NCBI RefSeq assembly: GCF_020882245.1
Contig: NC_083597.1
Location: 77,354,152 to 77,418,151, forward strand
Origin: Rhopalosiphum padi
Taxonomy: Eukaryota; Arthropoda; Insecta; Hemiptera; Aphididae
Reading direction: 5' to 3'
Length of the DNA: 64,000 bases
This document shows, piece by piece, positions 1-15,100 of the stretch. Positions within the stretch are counted from its first letter, which is position 1, and each line of letters starts with the position of its first letter. A program made the translations under genes and the position numbers. The notes under the pieces are model-generated. The model made no database searches. It worked only from the letters and a program-made list of their open reading frames with translations, and was not told the DNA's origin.

Positions 1-138
1 GCTTTTCGGTCGTTTTTTAGTGTGGTGCCCACGCCACCCAGAGGATTCAAGAATTTCTCAGTTAAAGTCAACGAGTATATGGAGAAACCACCATTTCAGT
101 TCCCTAATCCTTTGGTACAGTTGGGTGGCGTCAAACAG
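1..138 (+). CDS. Gyc76C: Gyc76C-like exon 1 of window: ectodomain
   Basis: Frame 1 is open from the first base to a donor (CAG|GTAGTT) and ends in phase 0. It encodes 46 residues beginning AFRSFFSVVPTPP and ending NPLVQLGGVKQ, part of the ANF-receptor/periplasmic-binding-like ligand domain. A TTTTTTAG at 13-20 could serve as an acceptor, but the upstream residues AFRSFF suit the domain, so the exon probably continues out of the window. Confidence 0.85.
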
Positions 139-3100
139 GTAGTTTTAATTTTCAATTTTTATCATATCATAATAATACATTAATACAGGATAGTTTTAAA
201 ATGTATTATAATAAAACAAAATATTTAAATTTTATTGTTTGTAAATGCTGTGACTTTTTATAACTAGATATTAAAATATAGTTTTATAAATAAAAATTAG
301 TCAAAAAGTATTTAAGAAATATATTAATTAATTATTAAGTAGTATATCAAATTATATGAGTAAAAAAGTAGCATTTAACTTAAATTTAAAACTTAAACAT
401 AAATTGAAAATGCGAATAAAAATAAAATTTAAACTTTATAAAATACTAAAATAAAATTATACAGATAGAAATTAAAAAGAATAATAATAATAGATGGAAC
501 TAATACACAGTAGATTTTATTATATAAAATTATTATTTTCCTCAAAAACTTCAAGCAAATTGAAAAATGATTATTTTAAGTATAACCCATAATGATACTT
601 CATAAAACTTTTTACTATCACTAAAAATGTTCACTGGAAAAATGTGTAAAATGTAAAATGAAAATACATCACTTTATCACCAAAATAGGATTGCTCAGAA
701 TCAAAAGGTTTATAGGCGATAAACTGATAACAATAGCGTGATAAATGAAACAACAAATATTTTACTTGTTTATAGAATATACAATAGGACGTTTACTTTA
801 CCTCAAAATGTTAAATGGAACATGATTTATATTAGGAATAAAATAAATCTTGTCTTAAAGAGATTTGTTTAATTTTACTTTTAGTGGGTATAAATTAAAT
901 TTTGGTTGTCTTTACTTCTTTGTTGGCTATAGTCTTATACCTACCAACAATATATTTAAGAATTCACTCTTTGTTTGTCAGATATCAAGTTTATTGAGGT
1001 CATTATTTAGGTATATCATTATGATGGAAAATGGCATGCTTTACAATACATTTTAATTAGTTTATGTACACTGTACAGCATTACAATATGTATGTGGTTA
1101 TTAAAAAGAAAATATTTTTTTGATATTTTAATGTCTTAAAATTTTTGAAATACCTATTATCTATATTTTTAAGCTAAAATTATTTATTTATTCACAAGTC
1201 AAATAAAAGTCGTCACGTTGCTGAATTATTTATATTTTCTTAAATAATATTCGTTATTGGAATGTGGTTATATTTTTAATGAATTATTTATTCTTCAAGC
1301 TTTTCACTCAGAGTAAATAAGCTTATCTGCACAAATAAAATTGGTAGTAATAAAAAAAACCTTCCATGACAATTATATTTTTTCGAGTTAACGTGCATTT
1401 ATGATTAGTCCTACATACGCTGTTTAGGTTTATAATTCGTGAACGTATCGAATACGTTATATACGTAAAAATGTGAAACAATATTGTATCTCCATCATTC
1501 ACTAATGTTCGAAAATAAACTATTTTATCTGAAAGCCATACAAAAATGTGTTGTTATGCACTGGAATCCATTTAAGTGTCTACACTCATTATTTCGAAAA
1601 GTTTAAACAATTTTAAAAATATTGATCTTTATTATTTTTTAATCTTTTTACCTATTTTATCGCTAACTTTTATTATTATTATTTTTAATATGTTTAAAGT
1701 AAGGTATTTTTGAACATGCAGTTGATATCAATCAGGCGTATTTCACGTTCTGATGAGTAGAATATACTTGTACTCCATATAATTAATAAAGTTATAACTA
1801 ATTAACTTTTTTTCAAAACTAGAAGTGTAAGGTCTTAAGTGGTCAATCGACCACATTTTATATATGTACGAGTATGCCTCACAGAACAGATAAATATATA
1901 TTTATATATACATAACAATTGAGGTGTCGATTTAAAATAAATAAGGGCCGTCCCTAGTTAGTAAAGACTATACAATCATCGACCAGTCATAAAATATCAT
2001 TGTATTCTTGGTTTAATATAATATACGGTGCATTTTATTAGTGACATTTCACATTTGTCTTTTAGCCGAAGGCTCGATTATTGGTTTCGACGTTTCGTTA
2101 TTTTAAACGTTTTTCAGTGCTACAGTGTTTCACTGTATGTGACGTGGACGAAATAGTTATCGATCGATGGAGCTTTTTTTTAGCCTTAAAAATATAGTTA
2201 TACATACACTATACAGGTGATACTTTTCACAGTAAACGATTGTCGTTTCGAAAACTATCACATTTTTTAAGAATTTAAGATAAATGCAATTCGAACGTTT
2301 TGTATTGCCTTTATTCTGTTCACTCTTACGTTGTTGACAAACCGACCATCGATTTTTGATTTTTAGATGGCAGTTTAGCCATTTGCTTATTTTTATAGTC
2401 TAAAGTAGACTATACTTTTCTAAAAATGTTGATGAGTTTTTATTATTATTAATAATAAGCACTTAACTACTGGACGCTTACAAATAAAAAACTAGTGTTT
2501 CAATACATGTTATGTGAAGACGTTTAAATATTTCTAAAAACGTCCTGCTTAGTGCTAGGATACTAAAACTAGAAATATAGGTCACCACTTGAAAATCAAA
2601 AGATGACAGTAATCTCATCAATACGAGTATAAGGACGATAAAATATAACATAATTATTGTTATAACATATATTGACATGTTTCTGACGCCTTGCTAAACC
2701 GACAAAGATGTGATCGAACGTGACCAGAAAAGTGTTACTATATACATTAAATTATGGAGGGCGTCTTCAGGAAGAGTTCAAGCAACCTAAATCGGATGAC
2801 GAACGGTTTAAACGTTTGAAAAAAACAATCATGAACTGTCGAAACAATAAATAGTAAATAAAATATAATATTATTGTTACGTCATTGCGAATAATATGTT
2901 ATAATATCGTCGAGGTTTGTCCCACAATTCGCGAGTACAACTATCGTTAAGTAATTATAGTGTTTTCGAGCGAATTCCGTACATACCGCAACCATGTACG
3001 CACATGTACAATGTACATATGTACATACGTATTACATGTGTATATAATATACTTCCGGTCGGACATTACTGAAAGAATATATGGATTGTGGTCCAGCAAG

Positions 3101-6100
3101 CATGATTTCCTCAAATCTTCCGGTTTCATCGACCACACGTCGTAATTTATGCATTAAAATTTATATTATAATAATAATTATTATTATTGTGCAAATATGT
3201 ATGTAGGGGTGGACTAATCCCGCTACGATCGAACGATTTTTGGATTTGGGTTACCCAAAATATTCGGTATGTCATAACAATATAATAACGTGATTTTTAA
3301 TAACAATAAAGCACAACGGTGGAAAACTTCTGATAACAAAATATTGTAGGTGTTTATCATTTTCTAGACGTGGGCGCCCAATATCCATACACACATGTCA
3401 ATGATATTGTGTCAAACTTTGGCGTCTGTTTAGATTTGTAATCATGTCGTAAATGTCGTTAACGAATGTCTTCGATGGAACGCAACTGATATATAAACTA
3501 TAATATCAGCTTTCAAAATCGTGGGCTATAATAGTTTGCATTATTATTTATATTATCACGTGGAATTCGCTGTGAAAAAATTAAAAAATTTTGGAATCGA
3601 TTATCTTGCAAAAAAAAAAAAACATTTTTATAATATGATTTAACCATTGACTTTTAGGTTTCTATAGGAAGTTTATATAATCTTCATACCTCTGCAGTGT
3701 TCACCCACCCGTCCATTATTTTTTTCAGTATGAATAATTACAATATGTAATATAATACAACAAGTAAATTATATGAGAATATATAACACTACATAATTCA
3801 AATAAATGAAGCGATATGAATCATATATAAGTACATACACGATTAGCGAAAATATCCATTGATATTATTCAGCAGGGTAATATAAATTAATATAATAATA
3901 ATGAGAAATTCATCTGAGTTCAATTATTATAATTATTTATTTACAAAATGTATGGTAGTTTGTAATTATTATTTTACATAAATGTTTTAATAATTAAGTT
4001 AAAAATTCTATGGACCATACTATTTTTAGAATACGGGTCATGGGTGATATGGGTTACAGTTACACAAAGAAAAGATGGAAATTAGAAGAATTTAATTAAG
4101 ATATGGTTTCTATGAGACCGATTTTAAAATTTAGATATTTTTCATTACTCATTAGATATATTAATAATAATATAAAATATTCAGGTCTTATTGAAAATTT
4201 AGAATATTAATAGATAAACCATTGTGAATTGACATAATATCAATTTCGAGGTAGACAGATACATCGGTTATAATTTTATTCATTTATTTTATGTAAATAC
4301 CAGATTTAATAACCTAATATTATATTTTTATTCATTGTCAGTCGATAGACAACGTTTATTATTGGACAAGATTATTAGGTATTATAATAATTAATTATAC
4401 TATTTAAATATAATACCACACGCTTGCTTAAAGAAAGCGGGTAATTAACTCTTATAACTGTAGATTAAATTGTATATTTTATTAAATTTGTTTATAGTTT
4501 AGTTGAATAAATATTATTATTATTATTATTATTGATATTATAATGAGATATTTTCTTTTAATCGTATAGAATCCTTATTAGAAATCTAACGAATTAAAAA
4601 ATAACGTAAACTAACGAACAGTATGTTTTTCCTAACTTGTTTATAGTTAGTATATATAAACAAGTCAAAATAAGTTTAGTATATTATTCAGTTTGAATCA
4701 GTTGAATGTCTGTCTATAATAGTTAGGTATCAATTAAATCAATGTACTCGTATTTACCTACTCTTACCTTGTGAGAAATATTCAAATATATAATATTTTG
4801 GTCTAATTTATTATTTATGCGATAACACATGCCTTGTACATAATTTATGACTAGTTTTGTGTAAAAATATTCGCTTTCAAAAGTTCTAAGTTTCGTTAAA
4901 TAACTGATTGTTGATTTTAATAAAAACACTACTGACCTAACTCAAGTTTTATCAAATTAAAGTTCTTACTTGTTTTTAGCGCATGAAAACGTTTTAACTA
5001 TAATACGATTATTTTGTGAAAATCAATACTTTATCATCAATTAATATTGTGCGTGTTATAGTAGTATGGATTCGACGGTTATGATTAAGTGCAGTTAACA
5101 CTCCAAGTAAGTTGTTCTATCGGCGGGTATTGTCCGTACATAGAACGAATTTCGACCATTAAATTGCTCTCCAGCTGCAGAATTTCGTGAAATCGATTTC
5201 TAACCTTTTCATATACGAGTACTAAACATAAATAACTATAAAGCGCCCACGCGATATTATAATATAATATATTATTATTTATTGGTTCGCCAAACGAATG
5301 CCGAAATACCGACGAGCGTTCTTCGAGGAATATGCTGATTAGAATTTCCGTCTTTCGCCACCCTATTTCGTCCGTTGGTTCAAATAGCAATACGTTTTTA
5401 ATCACAGTGTTTAGGAACATTAATACACCTGATAATTTATAATAATACACTCGATGGTATTATACGACGTACAGAAAAGTGAAACTCGAGCAGATGCGAC
5501 TTTCAGTACAATCTACGGTTATTGTCAATGACTCATCATTTCCCGTAACGATTATCCGCTATACGAAACCGAGATTCCTGTAATATATAATATAGTCCAG
5601 TAGTTTTCAACCTGTGCGTCGTGGCTCCCAGGGGCGTCGTTGGTTATTATTAAAGGAGCCGCGTCCGTAATATAATCTAATAATAAAATTGTAAACAATA
5701 TGTTTTTATTATTATAACTATTCGTATGGGAGCCGTATATTTGATTCCAAAATCAAAAAGAGCCGTGGACCCAAAAAGGTTGAAAACCACTGTAATACAC
5801 AAAGTATTATACCCGAATATTGCGAACAGATTGATTAATTTTTGTTCGAACCGCGTTTGACATCGGTGGTGACTAAGATTTATCTCCAACTCATTTGCTT
5901 ACGCAAAATATACGAGACAGTCGCAGTAGGTAGGTATTTGATGATGGTGAATATTGTGGTGTATATCCGCATAATAATATAACAATAATAATACAATGAT
6001 TGTTATATTTAGAGTTGAAGGTCGAAATACACGTGTTAAAACGACGACATTTTTGTGTACAATCGAATAACAGAAGGGCCAAAAAAAGTTCGTCGATTAT

Positions 6101-9100
6101 ATTATACTATATTTTTATTCACCCCGTGAATCCACTGGTGATATATCATTATTATCGCACGATGAGCATCACGTCATTAAACAAAATTAGGAATTTAATT
6201 TTAACGTAATTTATTATATTTTGCTTAGACAGCTTGAATATATATTATGCGGAGGGTGTGTTTTCTCTTTCTTATTATGTATTTTTTTTTTAATCTGAAA
6301 TCAATAGCAATTAGCAATTAACGCATTCAGAGTTTGTATCAACAGGACCGAACCGATATGATATGCCATAGTGTATATATCATCTATTATTTGCAATTAA
6401 AATTTTTATACAATTACCGATTTTATTTTAGTTTGTTGGGTTAGATTATACTTTTTATATAGATAACAAAGTAATTATTAAGTATGATCGCTTATCAACA
6501 AAGTTAGGAGCGTTAAGCACCTTTAGTGCCTCATAAACATTTTACCATTATACCGACGCCAATATGATTATTTATATAATAGTCTTAGTTTATATACCTA
6601 TAACAGCAATGGTAGACCGACTGGATCATAATATGTAAATTATAGTAATCTATTTAAAATAAACTACCATTATATATTCCATGTAGAGCATTAACAAAAA
6701 AAAAAAAAAAAATAATATTAATATTTAAAAACATATTTATTTCTAAAAATATATAAATGCATCTTTTGATATTGTTGTATTCCTGCGTAGATACTACCCA
6801 TACATTTTTGAAACGTACATGTTAAAATTAAAAAAAAATTTGTACTTATCTTTATTGACACTATTATAGGTATGACGGTCAACTATATTTCGTAGTTATA
6901 TTTACACAATCATGCTAAGTGATTAAAACGTTTACTCGTACTTATAAACCTGGTCAATGGCACAATAAATAATGTTTAATATTTATAATAATTCTAACTT
7001 TTTTCCTCAAAGTCACGTACCACTGGCTTCAAACCGCTGGTATTATACACAATTACGTCGTCGTGGTGCTACCAAATAGTTATTAGTATTTAGTATCTAC
7101 CCTATACATAACATGCAACTATAAATTTAATGTAGTGCGTACAACAAATACGTACTTTATTAATTATATTATTATGCATTATAGTTTTGTCCAGGGACCA
7201 GGATAGATGGGAAATCAAATCAATTTAACCAAATACATTGTATGGTAAATAAACCACAAAATGTATACGAAAAATAATAATTTAATAATGTTCACACCCA
7301 AGAAAGAGAATTTTTTTATAAAAATACACACGTTATTAAAAATTATTATCTTCCCGTATAAAATAAATATTTCTGTGACTTTAAAACAAAATAATATTGC
7401 TTCAGATTCAATTATATTGTGTTTTTCAATTCCTCATGGTATTACAATATGCTTGTATATATTTGCAGTTTGCATATGCATTTATAAAGGCTGAGATGCA
7501 CTGAAAAAATTTCACTTAGTTGAAAAACAATTGTGTGTGTGGCTATTTATTTTTCAGAAAAAAAAAAAATTATTATGTGAGCCCGTTTGTCGTTATAGGA
7601 ACCGAAAATAACACAATTTGTACGCGTATTTGCGGGGATAAAGGGCAACAATAATATTTAAGTGTATTACCGATGGTCCACGGTTATACACAACCTTCTA
7701 GATCAATTTTTATTATAAAATAGGTACTCGCCTATAATACTTTTGTGCATACATTACATTGTATGTTACACTGTAAGTCCCGTATCATCCAATATATATA
7801 ATATATATATTCAGGAATCTCCATGAAAAATAAATATATATTGTATATATTGTATAAGTGGGTTCTTCAATAGAAGCTATCTATTTGGAAAATTCCAGAT
7901 AAATGGAGTAAATTTAAACTATTTATGAATTAAAATATTTGTCACTCCGCGATTTAAGTTATGTTTTGAAATATTTCAAACATAGCTATTAAATTTGATT
8001 TTTTTTTTTGGTTAATAATAATAACAGCCTTGTTTTTTTAAATGTGTATTACGTTAAATTATTTTTTTTTATTCATAGGTAACTGTTGAAAAACTAATTT
8101 ATATAATATTGTATTGATTGGCGCGTAACTATTGCTTCTGTGTGCCATAAGACTTTCGGATTATATTGTATCTATTATGTCGGTTTATCGATACGGTAGA
8201 ACGGTTTTATTTGCTGTTTTAGAGGCACAACGTTCGACCGAGTGCATGTTTATTGATGACCGCTGTCGTAGCAATAATGGTAATTCTATACCTATTACCC
8301 GGTATCAAAATTGTGCACATGGTTTGTGCAGCGTGCAATGGGACGTACTGCTGCAGGTACATATTACTCACGTCCGTTCCAGCGGTACACAAGCGTGCGC
8401 GCAAAACGCTAATCACGTTCAGACAATATTTACGAGTATACGAGTATTCGCTACACGATCGTATTTTTTCACGATTTAATAGATTATATGATCGACCTTA
8501 TTTGAATAATACCGCGAATTCTCTGTCATATATATTATATATAATTTAATATCATTCTCTTTCACTCCGCGCTTGCAGTGATTAGTGCGATCGAGCGTTT
8601 AATGGCATACCACTATCATGTATACGCGCGCGATGTTTTTCGTCCGCGGGTATTATTGTGATGTAGTTATGATATTGTGGAATTATTTCGGTGATTAATA
8701 TTGCTGATTCCAGATGTGGCAATAAAAATGTGACTGGCATAACGTTGTAACTTATAAGTCTCGGTGTCTGTATGTTGTACTCGTTTCGGTAATATAAATA
8801 TAGGTATATCGTATATCGTATACATCATAGTAGGTTACTATACAGGATATTCGTTAAATATCATTAAATATGGACGGTATCTGCTATGACGTATTCGTGA
8901 TTGCTCAATACTATAATATTAGTGTATGCGTATCTGTCAAGCGTGTTGTTTAAATAATAAAAAATTACGAACCAATTAGACGATTAGAACAGTTATCATA
9001 ATGTTATGTATACTTTTCACATTATTTGACTTTCAAATTTCAGAATCAAAAGTGATAGATTGCCCAGAATAATTAACAATAATAATATGTTTACATCGCC

Positions 9101-12100
9101 GTCGTGTATTCGCGTGTAACTCAAGCGAACGATTATCTTATAACCCATCTTTTACTTTTAATTAACATTGTTTATTTATGAGAAAATAAATCAAGTAATG
9201 CAATAGTGTTAATGAGTGAATTAACATACGTCCGTTTTTATGTTATATTATGTTGTTTACACTAAATAATTGATTACTATGTACAACTCTATTGTACGAG
9301 TATTGAATTTAATGTCTCTAACGGGTGTGATGAGTGATGACTAGAATGGTGTTTACGGATATCCGCTTTTATAGATAATATATATTTATATAATATGACA
9401 TATAATAGTTGTAAGCTCACACTTCAAATATGAAATAGGCACCAATAAATTAATACTAGCTATATATACCTATATAGGAACACGCAGAATTGTTCACAGG
9501 GGATATAATTTAATTTTTATATTTATTTTTAAAAATTGTATAATAATTACACTGAAGAAGTACAACGTGTACTAGTAAGAATGAAGTAATACAATTTAAA
9601 TAATTATAACTTTTAATTAATTTTTAATCCTCAGACGAAAAGTGATATATTCTTAACGCGTTAATAAAGTCTTCGGGATTTTCTTCTATATGTTAATGCT
9701 TGGTGTATGAAAATCTACATTATTGTATCTAATTTCACTTGTTTTTCAGAGCACTTACATTTAGTTTCAACCAAATTTAGTTTGAAAAATATAGAAATAT
9801 TGAGATGAGTGATTAAAAAAACATAAACATAATCCACAGCATAATATAGCATAATAGAAAGTTAATTGAAATTCGTAGACCAAATTAAATGATAATGATA
9901 ACATTTTTCTTCGTGTTAATATACGAGTACTATTATGAAATTAAATCGATGCCACCGTCGCAATATTCATCACTAAATACATTTTATAATAAAAAATAGA
10001 AAATGTATTTGTTTACTCTATTAAGAGTTTAATTGATTTTTAATTAAAACATTTTACAACATAATGATTAAGCTGACTTCACCGTGGATAACATGACACC
10101 TGTGTATAAGCCTGTATAATATGTTAAATACACATGTAAACATAATAATTTTAAGAATTATGATTATAAAATAAATATATTTTTAATGATAAAAACGGAC
10201 AAATATTATTAAAAGTAAATTATCTTTTGATCAAGGCAATAATAATTTTTTATAGATTTCCGTCGAGGCAGCGTATCTATACGACGCGGTTCATTTGTAT
10301 GCGAGATGCGTGCTGGAGATGATCGAGTGCGGTGATGATCCGAGGAATGGTTCGGCCATGATGGCCAAATTCAAAGGTTCACACTACAAAAGTGCATTGG
10401 GGTAAGCAGAACACGTTAAAAAGTAAAAAAATATCAGTTTTGTATCACAAAAGTTTAGTAGAGAAAAAATTGCTTGCAAGATGTTTCTATATAAAAACTA
10501 TACAAGATACGTGCTTTTTAAAACTTCTGACCGTCACAATGACAGATATAAATTTACTGAATATTTTTATTTATTCTTCACGGATGATATGTTCCAAAAC
10601 ATATTTCATGTATTACATTATTACCTACCCTACAACGAATAAATAATAATTTTCAACTTTATACTGTACAAAATGAAGTTTGATGATAGGACCACGAAAA
10701 TACTTTTTAAAAAAGACGCATCAACATATAATACATTTTTTTCGACATTTGGTTGCATCTAGTAAATTTTTTTCCCGTTATCCGGGAAGAATAAAAATGG
10801 AAAACTATGAAAAATTAAAATGTCATTCATTAATTGGTCATCTGGAATTGTACGTTTTTTTCAGAAGTTGTACAGTTTGACAAATGTTTTTATTGATATT
10901 TTCATAAATATAATGTAACATGTCTACTTAAATCAATTTTTAACTGCAGTGGAATGGTTCGCTGTTTTTATTTAAACAATTCATACTGCACGAATGCGAT
11001 AAATAATTACCCGGTTATCCGATTTTATCATAAGTTATAGTTCACACGTGTATGTCGTCGCGTTCAACCGCAAATCAATTGCGTCGTATATGATTAATAA
11101 CACTCGCGTTTGTAAATAGACGTAACAGCAATATACATCAAAGTTTTTCCCTTCCTCAACCGTGTTTGCATATATTTGTTATACCAGTTAAATATTGCAT
11201 ATTATATGGATATTCAAACTGTGATAACTGTATAACTTGTACCGTTGTACACAAAAATTACTGTCTACTCGTTGAACTTTAAGAACTCCTTTGAAGTGCT
11301 TTTACGTTATTATTAGCACTGGGATTTTGATGAAATTAAATTTCTGCTGTTTTATACCATATATAGCTACACAAGTGAAAAATATATTTTAGGAGATTAT
11401 GATTATTTTGATGGTATTTTTATTTTGCATTCATTTGCATTTTTTGACAAATTAAACTTTTAATGGCATTTTTCAAGTTTGTAGAACATTTTTTAAAATT
11501 AATTTTCGAAGCGAACGTAAATTGTAATTTATTATTTATGCTATATACTTTATTATATTATAATAAAAATCAGAATATTGGTAGAAGAGGAATATGGGGG
11601 TCTTATAGTGCGGACGTTTAGTAGTCAGTATAGATATGTAATACTCACGGTTTTCACATCTTCAAATAATTAATGAGGCGATAATAAAATGATATTTTAG
11701 GATCTTTAGTATTTTAAAAAGTTTTCTGGAAGAAGAAAACTGTTACTGTACACATTTTAATTATATCATTTTTAAACTGTAAGAAATACACTTTCAAATG
11801 CATATTTTTAGTTATTTTTTAAAGTTTTTTTATAGCATTAAAGCCATAGTTATTACGCATATGATGGAATGTTTCTCTGACTGTTAATATTTTTTTTTTC
11901 GACGATATTAATTTTATGTTTATTTGCAGACAACTAACAGTGTCCCACATTGAAATAAAATTGTCACTATTGTCAATCTTGTGTATCTTATTGTTGAAAT
12001 TGGCACGTTGCACGTACGTTTAATGTACACGATATACATATTATTATAGGACGTTCGTACATACCTTCTTCAGTAAAATATAGTTATATTATGTAAATTA

Positions 12101-15100
12101 ATAGTATAGGTGGGTTAAAATTTTTATCAGATTTTATAGTTGCTTTTTGCTGTTTATTATCGGTGAGATGTTCTGACAATGACCATTACATTATATTTTT
12201 TTTTTGTAACATAATGTTGCGTGTGTTTAGAATTTAGTCGTACCTTTTTTTTTTTCGTTTGATATCACACAAGTTCATTATGCGAGCTTGGACTCGCCAT
12301 AAAATAAGAATAAATTAAATTATATTACCATTGATCCGGTCTACTCACACCTTTTTGCTAAATTAATCTGAGTTTTGAAGTTAACGGATATTATTAACAG
12401 ATAACAATACCTAAATCTCTTTTAATTATAAATATAAAGTTTTTCTTCTTTTAAATCATGGTAAAATAATTTACTTCATTTTAGTACATTCAAAGCAAAA
12501 TAACTAAATTAAAAATATTTTTCAACGTGTTTAAATTTAATAAAACTTATATAAAATACAAATAACGAATTGTAGGTGTAATGAATCCTGGTGTAGTGAA
12601 TAATTTACGTAGATTTTTCGTGAATAACGTTACTGACCTGATTGTATTAAGTACACAAGTACGCAGAGCCTTAGGTGTGGTGGATATTGGTAATTTATGC
12701 ATATGCTCCAGGAGCCCACGCCTTCTAAAAAGTATATTATAATACTTTAAATCTTGTTGTTCTTATTTTTTGATATTTGGTTAACAGGTTATCAACACCA
12801 TTACACCAATATCAATCTTAAAAATTGCAAATCTCGTATAGGAAGTCAATATGATTCATAGATATTATATTGATTTATTCTCGCACATTTTCTTTTACTT
12901 TTTCCATCATATATAACAAATTGAAAATCGGCTAAAAGTGGATTTCCTTATTTTCTATATGCCAGCAGAAAAATCGGTCAAATTCACTTAAATGTAATAA
13001 GCTTAAAGATTTTTTTAGTTCACTTTTATAAATATATATATATATATATATATAGAAACGATAATGATAATAATGATATATTTTCCTTTATAATAAAAAA
13101 TGTATAAATATTATAGCTGAAACTATGAAATTCAGAAACTGATTAATATTTTATTAATAAATATGATACAATAATGTACATAATATACATATATAAACCA
13201 CCCATTCGTCATTTTTTTCCAATTAAAATTAATTTGATGTAAGCATTTGTAAATGACGTATTAGTTTGATAAATATGTGATTTATTATTTTGGAGAATTT
13301 TTCAGATAGAAAGAATATTCCTAAGGCATTTAAAGTACTTCAAAATATGAAATCTAGTCAGTTTGTATTTTGAAATAATAGTATTTACATTTTTACAGTA
13401 GTTTCTCTATAAGCGGAAATAAAAATAAAAATATAAAGAAGTGTTATAAGAATAAATAGAGAATTTTATGAAGACTATCGTGGTATACTACACTGGTATT
13501 ATAAAAACGTGTTTCTATTATTTTTCTAATGTTACACGTTGATTATTGCTTTTAAATTTAGTATCACAAAACTCAAATTTTATTTTATTTTTACTTTAAT
13601 TTTATTAATTCATAAATATGATGGCAAAACAGTATACTTATACATTACCTATCTGTAATACGTTTATATTATATATATATAATGATTCGATTCGATGTGA
13701 TCGTGAGAAATTGTTCGTTAATAAAATTATAAACGACGTTCTTTTAAGATTTACTCTAGGTATATGTATATATTGTGTTTCGTGTAATATAATAATAATA
13801 TAATAGCTATATAATTTTGCTGCAACGATAACTTTATATATTTTTTTCATATTTAGTATTATCTTCTACAATTTATTTAAGTGTTTCTAAAAGGAATTTT
13901 GAACAATTTATTATTATAATAAATATTTTATGCTTTAGATACGAAGTGTACATGGACGAAAACGGCGACGCGGAAGGAAATTATACATTGGTGTCACGGC
14001 AACGGCAATCTGACGCCTCCAAAGGATATGGCTTATTTCCAGCTGGTAGATTCACTAAGCTCCGAAATTTAACCAAAAACCCGGTAAACGTCTTTATTTA
14101 TTTCGTTACGTAATTGAAAATGGAAAAAAAAGAAAACGAAATGCATTATTTATATAGGAGTTGACGTTGGTGGTGAACGTCGAATGGATTTCTGGGAAAC
14201 CGCCTGTGGCCGAACCAGCTTGCGGGTATCGCGGCCAGAAATGCATAAGTAAATTACAAACATATTACATAATATTATATATTACTAATTATTAACGTTA
14301 ATAGTATGAATTATTTAAACAAACACAACTCACGATAGTGCCTAATAACTATAACGCTGTTATTGCTCATTATTAGTGTAATCAGTTGAGCTGTGAATTC
14401 AGTTCACTAAAAACTACTATTTCCTTGTTCGCCAATAATGTATTATGTATATAAGAACTAATTATGTATGATCTTAATTCTAAACACGTCCAAATATGCA
14501 GAAAAATGAAATTTGAAATTAAAAAAAGAAAATAATTGTTTTTATAAATATTAATGATTAAAATTAACATTAAAGAGATATTTAAATACACCTTTATTTA
14601 AATATAAAAAGAAAAAAAATACATTTTTTATACGCAAAATAACATTATTATTATTTTTTGTCAATATTGACGGTAGGCGGTTTACTTATTGAGAATAAAT
14701 ATTATTAAAATATTCCATAATATGTTTATATCAGAATAAATGATGAAATATGCAAATAACAATTTCGTATAAAATATGCACTTGCATAATACTATTTCCT
14801 TCTACGTAGAAAAAATAAAAATTATGGTATAATCCAGGTATGGAGATAAAACTAAAAAAAGTTATTTAAAACCAGTTAACGCCGCTGTTTTTAAATCAAT
14901 AGGGTAAAAAAAAAAATGCTTAATTAACTACACGCCTCAAAAATAATTTATTGTATATTAACATAAAAATAATATACATATTACACTTGAAACCTTTTTA
15001 TCAACTGAAATTATGGAAAATGTGAATGTTCAGTTAAAAATTTGTCACACCCATCCGATATAAAACACTCCGATACATTTAACCCACTTATGGTAGTGGT

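Larger units (their letters stand above)
139..10255 (+). other. Intron 1 in window (10.1 kb)
   Basis: A very A/T-rich intron separating two ectodomain exons in phase 0. I find no further receptor exon in it. It contains a hAT-type MITE (5598-5792), a 121-codon antisense ORF (5085-5450) and two GC-richer islands, about 5080-5560 and 8100-8660, which are candidate enhancers or alternative promoters. Otherwise it holds only simple A/T repeats and small hairpins. Confidence 0.8.

Noticed and set aside
13..20. TTTTTTAG as the acceptor of the first exon
   Set aside because: The frame is open upstream and gives AFRSFF before SVVP, which fits the ectodomain, so the exon more likely runs out of the window.
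8132..8549. Overlapping ORFs of 115, 98 and 65 codons on both strands
   Set aside because: Several frames on both strands open together, as expected from reduced A/T content rather than from one gene.
13021..13060. Short A/T tandem arrays as CRISPR-like repeats
   Set aside because: They are simple microsatellites in a eukaryotic genome, without spacers.
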